Assembly (NCBI RefSeq): GCF_017876405.1
Contig: NZ_JAGINW010000001.1
Coordinates: forward strand, 2,059,203-2,123,202
Reading direction: 5' to 3'
Length of the DNA: 64,000 nucleotides
Origin: Kibdelosporangium banguiense
Lineage (GTDB): Bacteria > Actinomycetota > Actinomycetes > Mycobacteriales > Pseudonocardiaceae
Shown here: positions 16,093-24,355 of the stretch, piece after piece
Layout: the number at the start of each line of letters is the position of its first letter
How positions within the stretch are numbered: the first letter of the stretch is position 1
Translations under genes and position numbers: made by a program
The notes under the pieces: generated by a model
What the model was told of the DNA's origin: nothing
The model's input: only the letters and a program-made list of their open reading frames with translations
The model's database searches: none

Positions 16093-16518
16093 GTGACTAT
16101 GACCTTGGCTCTGCCCCTCACCGCCGACGAAGTCGCCTCGGCCGAGCACGCCCTGCGGATCATCTTCCCCAGGGAGTACCGCGAGTTCCTGCTCACCACC
16201 AGCGCGGGCGGCAAGAAGGTACGCAGACTGATGCACACGACCCAGGGCTGGGGCTGGGAAGGCGACCAGGAGACCTGCCGCTCGGCCCTGGCGTCCCCCT
16301 TCCCCTGCCAGAACAACCCCACAGCAGGCACGATCTGCATCGGCTCCCACGATGCGGGCTCCTACTCCTTGCTGGTGGTGACCGGTCCCCATCGCGGCAC
16401 CATGTGGTTCGACCGCCGCACGACCACCGACCGTGTCGTCCCCATCAACACCACAGACGGCCGCCCGATGACCTTCACCGACTGGTACAAAACGCCCGAA
16501 TCAACCTGGCTCAGCTGA
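16093..16518 (+). CDS. SMI1/KNR4 (SUKH) domain protein
   Basis: About 140 residues in a single SUKH-type fold: IIFPREYREFLLTTSAGG near the N-terminus, GTICIGSHDAGSYSLLVVTG in the centre and MWFDRR towards the end. SUKH proteins are frequently immunity proteins against polymorphic toxins, and some are general adaptor proteins. No toxin gene is adjacent; the convergent neighbour is a 5'-nucleotidase and the divergent one a methyltransferase operon. It is therefore an orphan immunity-like protein. The start is GTG 16093 or ATG 16099. Confidence 0.78.
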   Translation: MTMTLALPLTADEVASAEHALRIIFPREYREFLLTTSAGGKKVRRLMHTTQGWGWEGDQETCRSALASPFPCQNNPTAGTICIGSHDAGSYSLLVVTGPHRGTMWFDRRTTTDRVVPINTTDGRPMTFTDWYKTPESTWLS

Positions 16519-16525
16519 CAGCGAA

Positions 16526-16548
16526 GGGGGCGTGCCAGGCACGCCCCC
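16526..16548. terminator. Bidirectional terminator hairpin
   Basis: GGGGGCGTGCC and GGCACGCCCCC form a G+C-rich palindrome between the convergent SUKH gene (end 16518) and the 5'-nucleotidase gene (end 16562). The tail is not T-rich, as is common in actinobacteria. Confidence 0.7.
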
Positions 16549-16561
16549 TGCACATGTGGCC

Positions 16562-18250
16562 TTACGGCAGGCGAGTGATCCGGTCGGTGGCCGGCGGGGC
16601 CAGGTTCGGGTGGGCGGTCAGGTACGCCGTGAAGGCGTCCAGGTCGACCACACCGCCGATGAGATCCGTGCCCTTGGTGAACTCGCTGAAGAGGTCACCG
16701 CCGGTGCTGAGGAAGTTGTTGATCGCGACGCGGTAGCCCGCGGCGGGATCGATCGCGGTGCCGTTGACCGTGATGCCGGAGACGCGGGACCCGATCGGGG
16801 CACTGGCGGTCCAGGTGTAGTGCAGCGAGGACGAGACCTGCAGCATCCGCGTCGGCCCGTTGGCCAGCCACTGCTGTTCCAGCACGTTCTTGAGCTGGGC
16901 GCCGGTCAGCGTGATGGTCTGCATGACATTGCCGAACGGCTGGACGGTGAAGGCTTCGCCGTAGGTGACAACGCCATTGCCCTCGCCTGCGCCGGAGGAC
17001 GGGAAGGTGAGGTCAGCACGGACGCCGCCGGGATTCATCAGCGCGATGACGGCGTTGCTGTCCTGGGTCGCGGCCAGCTGAGCGTCGGCGATCACGTTGC
17101 CCAGCGGCGACTCACCGGCCGGGTTCTGTGCGCGGACGATGTCGGCGGTGACGGACCCGACCGGCTGGTTGGCGATCGGCGCGGACTTGGTCTTGGCCTC
17201 GTTCACCAGGGCGGCGACCTCAGGGTCCGGGGTGATCGTGCGCGTGACGATCTCGTTGTGCGCCTTGCTCTCGGTCCGGATGACATCCCGGGTGCGGCGG
17301 TCGATCTTCAGGTCGGCCACGGTGAGCAACCGGCCGAACGACAAGCTCTGCGTCACGATCCGCGGCTTGCCGGCCGGGTCGTTGAACAGGCAGTTGTACT
17401 GGGTGTGGCTGTGGCCGGTGAAGAACGCGTCGACCTTCGGCGAGGCGTTCGTGACGATCTCACGCGCCGGGCCCGCGATGGTCCGGCAGTCGTCCGGGCC
17501 GCCGCCCTCGGTGTTGTCGCCCTGGTGCATCACGACGATCTGGGCTTTGATTCCAATCAAGTCGAGCAGGTTCGCGGTGCGGTTGATCGCCTGCACCTCG
17601 TCACCGAACTTCAGGCCCTTGACCGCTTCGGGCGTGACCACGCTGGGCAGGTTCTTCAGCGTCACGCCGATGATCCCGATCGGGACACCGCCGGAGAACT
17701 GCACCGTGACCGGCAGCAACGCCGGCAGGCCACGATCGGTGTACACGTTCGCGCCCAGGAACGGGAACTTCGCGCCCTTGTACGGGTCATGGAACTTGCA
17801 GCCGTCCACCGGGTGGCAGCCGCCACGCTGGATGCGCTGCAGCTCCTTGAATCCCTCGTCGAACTCGTGGTTGCCGACCACCGACGCCTTCAGGCCGATG
17901 GCGTTGAGGAACTCGATCGTCGGCTCGTCGTGGAACAGCGCGGACGCCAACGGCGACGCGCCGATGTTGTCGCCGGCGGACACCACGAACGAGTTCTTCG
18001 TCTGGAGCCGCTTGATGTGGGCCGCCATGTTGGCCGCGCCACCAGCGTCGACAGTCGTGTTGTCCGGCAGGATCACCCGTCCGGAGGACCCCGACGGGGG
18101 CTCAAGGTTGCCATGGAAGTCGTTGAACGCGATCACGCGCACATCGACCGTCGCAGCGGGCTTCGCTAACGCAGGTGTCGCCGCAAGCCCGACCATGCTG
18201 ACCGCGGCCGCCGCGATGGCAGCGACACGCCCCAAGGTCGAAACAGTCAT
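16562..18250 (-). CDS. Secreted bifunctional metallophosphatase / 5'-nucleotidase
   Basis: From ATG 18250, preceded by GGAGGAG, about 562 residues. A signal peptide (AAIAAAAVSMVGLAATPALA) is followed by a calcineurin-like metallophosphatase domain with FNDFHGNLEPP, SAGDNIGASPL, VVGNHEFDEG and FFTGHSHTQYN. The C-terminal 5'-nucleotidase domain contains NVIADAQLAAT, MNPGGVRADL and YGEAFTVQPFGN. Such enzymes act outside the membrane to strip phosphate from nucleotides or 2',3'-cyclic nucleotides for uptake of nucleosides and phosphate. An upstream extension to 18364 would place 38 non-signal-like residues before the signal peptide and is rejected. It is divergent from a MarR regulator. Confidence 0.92.
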   Translation of the reverse strand: MTVSTLGRVAAIAAAAVSMVGLAATPALAKPAATVDVRVIAFNDFHGNLEPPSGSSGRVILPDNTTVDAGGAANMAAHIKRLQTKNSFVVSAGDNIGASPLASALFHDEPTIEFLNAIGLKASVVGNHEFDEGFKELQRIQRGGCHPVDGCKFHDPYKGAKFPFLGANVYTDRGLPALLPVTVQFSGGVPIGIIGVTLKNLPSVVTPEAVKGLKFGDEVQAINRTANLLDLIGIKAQIVVMHQGDNTEGGGPDDCRTIAGPAREIVTNASPKVDAFFTGHSHTQYNCLFNDPAGKPRIVTQSLSFGRLLTVADLKIDRRTRDVIRTESKAHNEIVTRTITPDPEVAALVNEAKTKSAPIANQPVGSVTADIVRAQNPAGESPLGNVIADAQLAATQDSNAVIALMNPGGVRADLTFPSSGAGEGNGVVTYGEAFTVQPFGNVMQTITLTGAQLKNVLEQQWLANGPTRMLQVSSSLHYTWTASAPIGSRVSGITVNGTAIDPAAGYRVAINNFLSTGGDLFSEFTKGTDLIGGVVDLDAFTAYLTAHPNLAPPATDRITRLP

Positions 18251-18332
18251 CTCTCCTCCGTCCAGACGCAACGGGGCGGGAGTCTGCCTGGTGAGCGGAT
18301 TGAACGCCAGCGGCGCGGCTAGCCTGGAGACT

Positions 18333-18794
18333 GTGACCGCAGAACCCCGCTGGCTGACCGCCACCGAGTTACGTTCCTGGCGTGCCTACGTGATCGGCAG
18401 TGAGCGACTGCGCCAACGACTCAACAGCGAACTCCAGGACGTGCACAACCTGCCGCTCGCCGACTACGAAGTCCTAGTCCGTCTCTCCGAACAAGAAGAC
18501 GGACGCATGCGCATGACCCTGCTCGCCGAACAGGTCGCCCAATCCAAGAGCCGGCTCTCCCACCAGATCTCCCGCCTGGAAGCCGCCGGCCTGGTCAGGC
18601 GCACCCACTGCCCCAACGACGCCCGCGGCGTCCTGGCCGAACTGACCGACAAAGGCCTGCAGCAGCTACGCACCGCGGCCCCAACCCACGTCGAAGGCGT
18701 CCGCGACCACCTGATCGACCTGATCAGCCCCGAAGAACGCGCCGTCCTGGAGACCGTCTTCGAACGAGTACTGACGCACCTCGACCAAGCCTGA
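18333..18794 (+). CDS. MarR-family transcriptional regulator
   Basis: GTG 18333, preceded by GGAG, gives 153 residues with a winged helix-turn-helix. The reading SKSRLSHQISRLEAAGLVRR is the recognition helix region and CPNDARGVLAELTDKG is the wing. The helical ends give the usual MarR dimer. MarR proteins typically repress a neighbouring operon and respond to small phenolic or antibiotic-like ligands. The divergent 5'-nucleotidase gene, 82 bp away, is a possible target, but MarR targets cannot be read from sequence alone. Confidence 0.87.
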   Translation: MTAEPRWLTATELRSWRAYVIGSERLRQRLNSELQDVHNLPLADYEVLVRLSEQEDGRMRMTLLAEQVAQSKSRLSHQISRLEAAGLVRRTHCPNDARGVLAELTDKGLQQLRTAAPTHVEGVRDHLIDLISPEERAVLETVFERVLTHLDQA

Positions 18795-18821
18795 CCCCGG
18801 TTGGCTAGGCTGCACCCCGAA

Positions 18822-18906
18822 GGAAGCGTGGCAGAGCGGCCGAATGCACCCGCCTTGAAAGCGGGAGACGGGAGACCGTCCGGGGGTTCAAATCCCTCCG
18901 CTTCCG
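18822..18906 (+). tRNA. tRNA-Ser (anticodon TGA)
   Basis: An 85-nt class II tRNA with acceptor GGAAGCG/CGCTTCC, anticodon arm CCCGCCTTGAAAGCGGG giving anticodon TGA, variable arm GACGGGAGACCGTC, and T arm GGGGGTTCAAATCCC. CCA is not encoded. Part of it (18854-18878) is repeated exactly at 22878-22902. Confidence 0.95.
18854..18878 (+). repeat. 25-bp direct repeat inside tRNA-Ser(TGA), copy 1
   Basis: It covers the anticodon loop, the 3' side of the anticodon stem and most of the variable arm (CTTGAAAGCGGGAGACGGGA, then GACCG). It is identical to 22878-22902, in the same orientation. It is interpreted as an attachment-site core. Confidence 0.8.
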
Positions 18907-19094
18907 CAGCGTTGACCAGCAGAAACACGACGGGAATATCCTCGCGGCCAGGGAGACGGTGACGTCTCCCATCGGGTGGTGCACGCAAGCACGTGCTCGA
19001 ACTCATCCGCGCGACGAGCCGGCCGCACTCCCCACGCGGTGACCGCTACCGCCGTTCACCTGCGTGTGCCACCGGGTGGGTAGCATGCCCGCTC

Positions 19095-19715
19095 GTGATC
19101 GACAGACGCGCGATGCTGGGTGGGGTCCTGATCGCCGGCACGCTGGCGATGGCCGGATGCACTTCGGAGGACAGCATCACGCTTGACGGCGTGCGCAAGG
19201 CAGCCGTCGACGCCGGGGCATCGCCGGCCAGTTGTCCGATCCCCTTCGACGTTTCCGCCGCGTTGCCCGGCAAGCCGCGGGTGCGGCCGGGCGAGGTCGA
19301 GGTAGAGGTGTCGAAGACCACCACCCCGGCTCCTGATCCCCTTGCAGCGCAACGGGATGGGATGTCCGCGATAGACGCCGCAGCTGGGATGTCGGTCAAC
19401 TGCGACTACGAGGTCGACGGCAAGACCGTCGGCACCTGGCTCTTCGCCACACCCGCTCGCGGGTCGATCAGCTTCATGGCGCCGTCGATCGTGCATGCGA
19501 CCGGGATAAAGCTCGCACAGCTGAACGACTTCCTGAACGACGCACCCGACCCCGGCGAGGTCAAACTGACGCCTGGCGGCAAGGTGGCCGTCGCCCGTGT
19601 CCACGTCCAAGGTGACGGGGACGCGACCCTGCTGGTGAATCCGGACGGCATAGTCACCCACGACGCGCTCAGCAAGACCGCCGAAACGCTCCTGAGTCAG
19701 ATCCACATCAACTGA
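19095..19715 (+). CDS. Putative lipoprotein of unknown function
   Basis: A GTG at 19095 (or ATG 19113) starts a protein of about 206 residues with a lipoprotein signal peptide: RRAMLGGVLIAGTLAMAGC, with lipobox LAMAGC. The mature part is a soluble domain with Cys pairs (SPASCPIPF and VNCDYEVDG) and a regular C-terminal half. It should be anchored to the outer face of the membrane. I do not recognise a catalytic motif or a named family. It lies between tRNA-Ser and the decayed dehydrogenase, inside the repeat-bounded region, so it may have come in with a mobile element. Its stop overlaps the convergent pseudogene by 8 bp. Confidence 0.75.
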   Translation: MIDRRAMLGGVLIAGTLAMAGCTSEDSITLDGVRKAAVDAGASPASCPIPFDVSAALPGKPRVRPGEVEVEVSKTTTPAPDPLAAQRDGMSAIDAAAGMSVNCDYEVDGKTVGTWLFATPARGSISFMAPSIVHATGIKLAQLNDFLNDAPDPGEVKLTPGGKVAVARVHVQGDGDATLLVNPDGIVTHDALSKTAETLLSQIHIN

Positions 19716-20015
19716 CCGTTCCCGCCCGCATGACGCGGTCGGGGCGGATCGGCAGGTTCCGGTGGCGGACACCGGTCGCGTGCCAGACGGCGTTAGCGAT
19801 AGCGGTGGAGCCCAAGTTACCGATCTCGGTTCCCGATCTCGCCGATGCCTTGATGGTCTGCGCCGACGATGCCTCCCATGGCCTGGTCCAGGGTCGCCTC
19901 CTCGTGCAGGGCCATGGAGATGCCCCAGATCATCCCGCCGACGAACTGGGCGCGGGCGGTGATCGGGTTGACGATCCGGCCGTGCCCCGTGATCCGTCGC
20001 AGCGTGATCCCTCTC
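19708..20015 (-). pseudogene. Xanthine dehydrogenase molybdopterin-subunit C-terminal remnant
   Basis: The minus strand encodes GRIVNPITARAQFVGGMIWG followed by ISMALHEEATL, the conserved C-terminal region of YagR/XdhA-type molybdenum hydroxylase subunits. An internal stretch of roughly 35 residues is then missing before GIGEIG. A frameshift near 19817 is needed to continue with IANAVWHATGVRHRNLPIR and DRVMRAGTVS to a stop at 19708-19710. The upstream boundary, about 20008-20015, coincides with the point where the regulator gene upstream loses its own homology. The gene is truncated, deleted and frameshifted, so it cannot be functional. Confidence 0.75.
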
Positions 20016-22107
20016 CAGCCAGCGCGAAGGTGACGCCTTGTTCCCGGGTGAGCCGGCTGCCGTGCCGGTAGGCGCTGGTGAATTGCTTGTCTCCCAGGGC
20101 GTGGCGGGACTGTCTCTCGCACGCGTCATGGTGGGTCAGGAAGTATGTGGATCCGAACAACGGCAGGCCGAACGTCCGCCAGTAGCGCTGGGCGACACCG
20201 AACAGTCCGGCCGCCCGGGTGTGTTCGCCGGTCGACGAGGCGATCCATGCCAGTAGCTCGAGTGACTCTGCCATGCCCAGGGTGTCGTGGAACGTGCGTT
20301 TGAGCCGCAGGCAGTCCCGCGCGTACGCGGCGGCCGCTGTCCACTGGCCTCTCCGCCATCCGACAAATGCGAGGACGTGCAGCGCGAACGAGAGAGCCCA
20401 GCTTTCCCCATGCGCATCGCTGATCGCGCGGCAGTCCTCGCAGACGGCGACCGCGTGGTCGAGGTCTCCCAGCAATGCGCGCGTGAGCGCGAGCTGGAGA
20501 TGGGCCAGCAGCGCCGTGCTGTTCAGCTCGCGGTTCGCCTGGTGGCGGGCCACTGCCTCGTCCAGCAGTTCCGCCGCTCGCGGCAGGTCGCCACCGAGAA
20601 GCCTGGCCACACCGGTCATCTGAGTGGCGTAGGCCAGTGCGTGCTCGTCTCCCAGCTGTCGCGCCAGGGCCCGGCATTCGTCCAATCTGGACAGGGCGGC
20701 GGTCATGTCGCCTTGCATGACGGTGATCCGTCCGTCCAGCCACAACGCCTTGGCGCGCATCCTGGTGGGCTGCGGGTTGAGCGCCAGGGCTTTGTCCAGC
20801 CAGTGCCGCCCCTCCTTGAGGAAGCCGCAGGCCGTCCAGTAGAACCACAGGGCGCTGGCCATGCGCAGACCGCACTGGTGCTCGCCCGGTGCGGTGAGGC
20901 TGAAGTTCAGTGCACTGCGCAGGTTGGCGTGCTCGCGCCGGATACGGGTGAACCATTCCGACTGGTGCGGGCCGAACCACGCCGCCGCGCCTTGTTCTGC
21001 CAGGCAGAGGTAGTGGTCCCGATGTCGGCGGCTCGCCGCCGTATCCTCACCGGCCTGCCGCAACTTGTTCAGCCCGTACTGACGCAGCGGCTCCAGCATC
21101 CGGTACCGCACGACATCGTCCTGGTCACCCCTGATGAGGATGGACCTCTCGAGCAGCCCGGCCACCAGAGTCACGATGTCGTCGCAAGCGATGTTCGCCC
21201 CTGCGCAGACCTCCTCCACGGCGGTGAGGTCGAAGTCCCCGCGGAATACCGCTGCGCGCGCCCACAGCGTCTTCAGCTCGTTCGGACACAGGTCGTGGCT
21301 CGAGGCGATCGTGGCGCCCAGTGTTTCCAGGCGGGGTACGGCGATCCGGCTTCCCCCAGAGAGGAACTGGATGTAGTCGTCCAGCCGCTCCACCACCTGC
21401 GCGGCCGACAGCGCCCGCAGGCGCAGCGCAGCCAGTTCGATCGCCAGCGGTAGTCCCCCCAGCCGCTCGCACAGCCGGGCGACCGCCACCCGGTTGCCGG
21501 CGTCCACCGCGAAACCCGGCCGCGCGAGGCTCGCACGGTCGGCCAACAGGCGCACCGCCTCGGACCGTGACACGGCTCGGGTCGTCAACGGCGAATCAGG
21601 ATCCGGCACCGAGAGCGGAGGCACCTCCAGTAGTTGCTCCCCGGTCACGTTGAGACCCTGCCGGCTGGTGGCCAGAATCCGCAGCCATGGCGCCCTCGTC
21701 AGCAGCCTGCACATCAGCGCCCCGCAGGCGTCCAGCAGATGGTGGCAGTTGTCGACGACCAACAGCAGCTTCTTGTCCACCAGGTGATCCGCCAGCGTGT
21801 CGTGCGACGACTGGCCCGGCTGATCCTGAATGTTCAGCACATCCATGAACGCCTGGTCCAGCAGACTGTCGTCCGGCAGTGAGGCCAGCTCGACCAGCCA
21901 CACACCATCCGGGAAGACGCTGCCCACCAGTACGGCCACCCACAGCGCCAGCCGTGTCTTGCCGATCCCCGGCGCACCGGTCACCGTCAGCAGACGCGCG
22001 CGGCGCAGCAGCCTCCTGGCCAGCGAGATCTCCCGTCGACGACCGACGAAGCTGGTGGTTTCGGCCGGGATGTTGCCGAGCATCCGGCCCGGGCTGAGCG
22101 CTGGCAC
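19930..22107 (-). CDS. NB-ARC/AAA ATPase regulator (LuxR/AfsR type) with C-terminus replaced by debris
   Basis: The 725-residue protein has TSFVGRRREISLARRLL and Walker A VTGAPGIGKTRLALW (about residues 42-56), Walker B KLLLVVDNCHHLL, then RILATSRQGLNVTGEQ, GLPLAIELAALRLRAL and helical repeats of TPR type. This is the STAND ATPase architecture of large LuxR-family regulators. Those proteins usually end in a LuxR helix-turn-helix after a segment like LTREQGVTFALA. Here homology ends at that point (about 20017), and the last 28 residues (GEGSRCDGSRGTAGSS and so on) are read from xanthine dehydrogenase sequence in a wrong frame. The DNA-binding domain is therefore missing. Start ATG 22107 or 22083. 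Confidence 0.82.
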   Translation of the reverse strand: MPALSPGRMLGNIPAETTSFVGRRREISLARRLLRRARLLTVTGAPGIGKTRLALWVAVLVGSVFPDGVWLVELASLPDDSLLDQAFMDVLNIQDQPGQSSHDTLADHLVDKKLLLVVDNCHHLLDACGALMCRLLTRAPWLRILATSRQGLNVTGEQLLEVPPLSVPDPDSPLTTRAVSRSEAVRLLADRASLARPGFAVDAGNRVAVARLCERLGGLPLAIELAALRLRALSAAQVVERLDDYIQFLSGGSRIAVPRLETLGATIASSHDLCPNELKTLWARAAVFRGDFDLTAVEEVCAGANIACDDIVTLVAGLLERSILIRGDQDDVVRYRMLEPLRQYGLNKLRQAGEDTAASRRHRDHYLCLAEQGAAAWFGPHQSEWFTRIRREHANLRSALNFSLTAPGEHQCGLRMASALWFYWTACGFLKEGRHWLDKALALNPQPTRMRAKALWLDGRITVMQGDMTAALSRLDECRALARQLGDEHALAYATQMTGVARLLGGDLPRAAELLDEAVARHQANRELNSTALLAHLQLALTRALLGDLDHAVAVCEDCRAISDAHGESWALSFALHVLAFVGWRRGQWTAAAAYARDCLRLKRTFHDTLGMAESLELLAWIASSTGEHTRAAGLFGVAQRYWRTFGLPLFGSTYFLTHHDACERQSRHALGDKQFTSAYRHGSRLTREQGVTFALAGEGSRCDGSRGTAGSSTRSPPAPSSSAG

Positions 22108-23025
22108 TGATCTCGGGCTCCTGGTGTCGAGTGAACGTACGGCAGGCTGGCAGGCTCACCCCGAGCGCGGTCTCACATCGATCAAGGTCACCCGGACGAT
22201 GGTCACCAACCACCGGCATGACGCTATGGAGGATGTACATGCCGACGCCAGACAGGCTGCGACTATCCCCGGGCCGGGTATAAGCCTTTGCGGCAACGAC
22301 GTGACCCGTGTTGTCGGCCTCTTGTGAAATGCGCGTGAAGAGGCAGTGGCACTATGCGCTCTCCATCGGTCGCCCGCAATAACGAAGGGCGACCAGTATT
22401 GGTCACACGCGGCTACCCGCCAGGGGTGAGCAGATGGGATCTGGCCCATATTTCGTAACGTGATGGTCACGACGGGGCGCGGCGCAGACGGTGTCCCGAC
22501 TCGAAGATCAGCATATTCGCGGACGACTGAAGATCAACTGTAACCCGTCACATTATGTGTGCCAGAACCGGCGGCATGGCCGGGGGGTTTCTTCGTTTAG
22601 CTACTGGGCTCTCAGGACGACACCGCCCCTTCCGGACCGTGCCGAGCTGGACGATCAGCCGTATCGCGCGCCGATGCGCAAGCTGGCAGACCAACGCCAG
22701 TAACACCCCTCCGGCTACCGCCCTCTCCTCGTCCCGATCCACGCTCCACAGAGGACAGAGGGGTCTCAATTCCGGGTCTCATTCAACCGGGTCCGGAGCA
22801 GTTCATCGCTACCGCTACATCCTCTCTACCAGGGAAGACGTATGCTTACGGATCTTGATGAACAGTGATGCATAGAACTTGAAAGCGGGAGACGGGAGAC
22901 CGATTCATGTGACTGTGGACCGGCACATGCCTGGGTATCGGCGCGGTTCGTCCAGTCGCATGTCATCCGACACTCGGCGCCACTTCGCCCATCCGGATTA
23001 TTAGAAGTTTTGTTAAAGTGGTGTC
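22108..23025. other. Intergenic region, no convincing gene; holds the att-like repeat
   Basis: In 918 bp between the regulator start and the antitoxin start, several short frames exist on both strands. None shows a domain, good start signals or consistent codon character. The region contains AT-richer stretches unlike the surrounding coding DNA and the 25-bp tRNA-Ser repeat at 22878-22902. It is probably residual mobile-element or regulatory DNA. Confidence 0.6.
22878..22902 (+). repeat. 25-bp direct repeat of tRNA-Ser(TGA), copy 2
   Basis: This is an exact copy of 18854-18878 about 4.0 kb away in the same orientation, with no flanking tRNA structure: the left flank is CATAGAA and the right flank is ATTCATG. 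It is consistent with the distal attachment half-site of an element once integrated at tRNA-Ser(TGA). Confidence 0.75.
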
Positions 23026-23304
23026 ATGGCAGATGAGCAGCGCCCCGGTGAAGGCGCTACCACTGTTGTCTCGGTGTCGATGCACAGCGGGACGATCGGG
23101 GCTGTCCGCGGGCGGGTTGGGCCTCGTGGTGTCTCCGCCTATATCGAGGCGGCGGTCCAGCGGCAGATTGAGCGCGACAATCTTGATGAGCTCATAGCTG
23201 CGGCTGAGGCCGAGCATGGATCGATCAGCGCGGAGGAGATCGAGGCCAAGCGCCAGCAGCTCGCGCAGCTGCGCGATGAACAGCGTGGCGCTGGTGCCGC
23301 ATGA
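23026..23304 (+). CDS. Type II antitoxin (VapB/CopG-like)
   Basis: The 92-residue protein has a short N-terminal segment predicted to bind DNA (VVSVSMHSGTIGAVRGRVGP then SAYIEAAVQRQIERD). A highly charged helical C-terminus follows, the part that typically wraps the toxin. It overlaps the next gene, a PIN-domain toxin, by ATGA (23301-23304), the standard coupled arrangement. The exact antitoxin family is uncertain. No clear Shine-Dalgarno precedes the ATG. TTGTTAAAGT lies directly upstream and could be a -10 region of a short-leader or leaderless mRNA. The antitoxin probably autorepresses the pair. Confidence 0.78.
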   Translation: MADEQRPGEGATTVVSVSMHSGTIGAVRGRVGPRGVSAYIEAAVQRQIERDNLDELIAAAEAEHGSISAEEIEAKRQQLAQLRDEQRGAGAA

Positions 23305-23687
23305 CCCTTGTGCTGGACAGCGAAGGGCTTGCCAAGGCAGTGCTTCGTGACCGTGAACTGACAACCTGGCTGGCCGCCGCACGTGCTGCGGACGAGCGGG
23401 TGATCACAAGCGCCGCGACCCTGGTTGAAGTGATCCACCCGCGGATCAACCGGGCCGCGTTCGACTGGGTGATCTCCCGGTTGTCCGTCGAGCCGGTTAC
23501 GTCCGAGATTGCCAGACAAGCCGGTGTTCTCTTGGAACGCGCCGGACGTCATGGCCACAAGTACGCCATCGACGCGATGCTGGCCGCCACAGCACTGGCT
23601 GCTCGCGGGCCGACGACCGTCCTCACCTCCGACCCTGACGACATCGCGATGCTTTGCGGTCACCTGGTTACGGTCGTGAAAGTGTGA
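23301..23687 (+). CDS. PIN-domain ribonuclease toxin (VapC-like)
   Basis: The 128-residue PIN domain has its acidic residues in the expected order: Asp in LVLDSEG near the N-terminus, Glu in TLVEVIH, Asp in YAIDAMLAATAL and Asp in VLTSDPDD. PIN toxins are Mg2+-dependent RNases that often cut tRNA or rRNA. The gene is coupled to the antitoxin by ATGA and followed by a hairpin terminator. Location just outside the tRNA-Ser repeat suggests it belonged to, or stabilised, a mobile segment. Confidence 0.85.
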   Translation: MTLVLDSEGLAKAVLRDRELTTWLAAARAADERVITSAATLVEVIHPRINRAAFDWVISRLSVEPVTSEIARQAGVLLERAGRHGHKYAIDAMLAATALAARGPTTVLTSDPDDIAMLCGHLVTVVKV

Positions 23688-23718
23688 GGGTTACTCGCGG
23701 AGCGGACCGCTGATCGCA

Positions 23719-23755
23719 GAACACCGATGGCGACCTGTATGCGCCATCGGTGTTC
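23719..23755. terminator. Terminator between toxin gene and convergent secreted protein gene
   Basis: GAACACCGATGGCG and CGCCATCGGTGTTC form a perfect 14-bp stem with a 9-nt loop, followed on the plus strand by CACTTTTGG. It serves the toxin-antitoxin operon and possibly the convergent gene ending at 23776. Confidence 0.8.
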
Positions 23756-23775
23756 CACTTTTGGTTGGGCGAGGG

Positions 23776-24210
23776 TCAGTCGCAGTGGGATGGGCCCGAC
23801 ATCCAGAGGGTGTAGACGCCGTTGATTGTTGCGGCTCCGCCCCAGTCTATACATCTTCCCGAGGCGGAGACTTTTACTGGGCCGGCATATGTGGTGAAAT
23901 TACCGTCGTTGTGTTTGTAGTCTCCGAAGTTTCCGTTCGCGTCTTGTTTCGCGATGCTGGCCAGCATCGCGATTCGGGGAGTGCCTGGGTTTGTGCGCCA
24001 GGTGACCACGCAGTTGGTTGTGCCGTTGTAGAGCAGGCGGATTGTGGCGACGTTTCCTAGCTTGTGGCTGTCTACCTGATGGTAGCTGCCACCTCCGCAT
24101 GCTTCGATCGGTGAGTCCGCTGTGACTGCCGCAGTGGTTGGTGTCGCAGTGGTGGAGAGTGCGGCTGCGGTTGTGATTGTGAGTAGTGCTGCTTGCATGG
24201 ATTTGCGCAT
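23776..24210 (-). CDS. Secreted spore-associated protein A-like protein
   Basis: The 144-residue protein has a signal peptide (MRKSMQAALLTITTAAALST then ATPTTAA). The mature domain carries four cysteines and the patterns LGNVATIRLLYNGTTNCVV, FTTYAGPVKVSASGRCIDWG and a terminal Cys. This matches the small exported proteins known as spore-associated protein A in Streptomyces. Their role is not well defined; they are found on the spore or hyphal surface. The domain is probably disulfide-stabilised. The gene is monocistronic, bounded by a terminator and a MarR gene. Confidence 0.75.
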   Translation of the reverse strand: MRKSMQAALLTITTAAALSTTATPTTAAVTADSPIEACGGGSYHQVDSHKLGNVATIRLLYNGTTNCVVTWRTNPGTPRIAMLASIAKQDANGNFGDYKHNDGNFTTYAGPVKVSASGRCIDWGGAATINGVYTLWMSGPSHCD

Positions 24211-24355
24211 TGGTTTGACTCGCTTTCCTTGCCCGGATTGGGACTTGAGGCGAGCCTATCGATCCTGACCGGGAGGTCAGGGCGAGCTTTGCGGGATTGT
24301 CCGCATGATGTCGGGTTGCATTGCAGGAAGATGCCAGAATTGCTGGGGTTTTCGA

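Noticed and set aside
22555..22875. 106-residue plus-strand frame in the gap before the toxin-antitoxin pair
   Set aside because: Low-complexity Ser/Arg composition, no domain, a competing open frame on the other strand and no ribosome-binding site.
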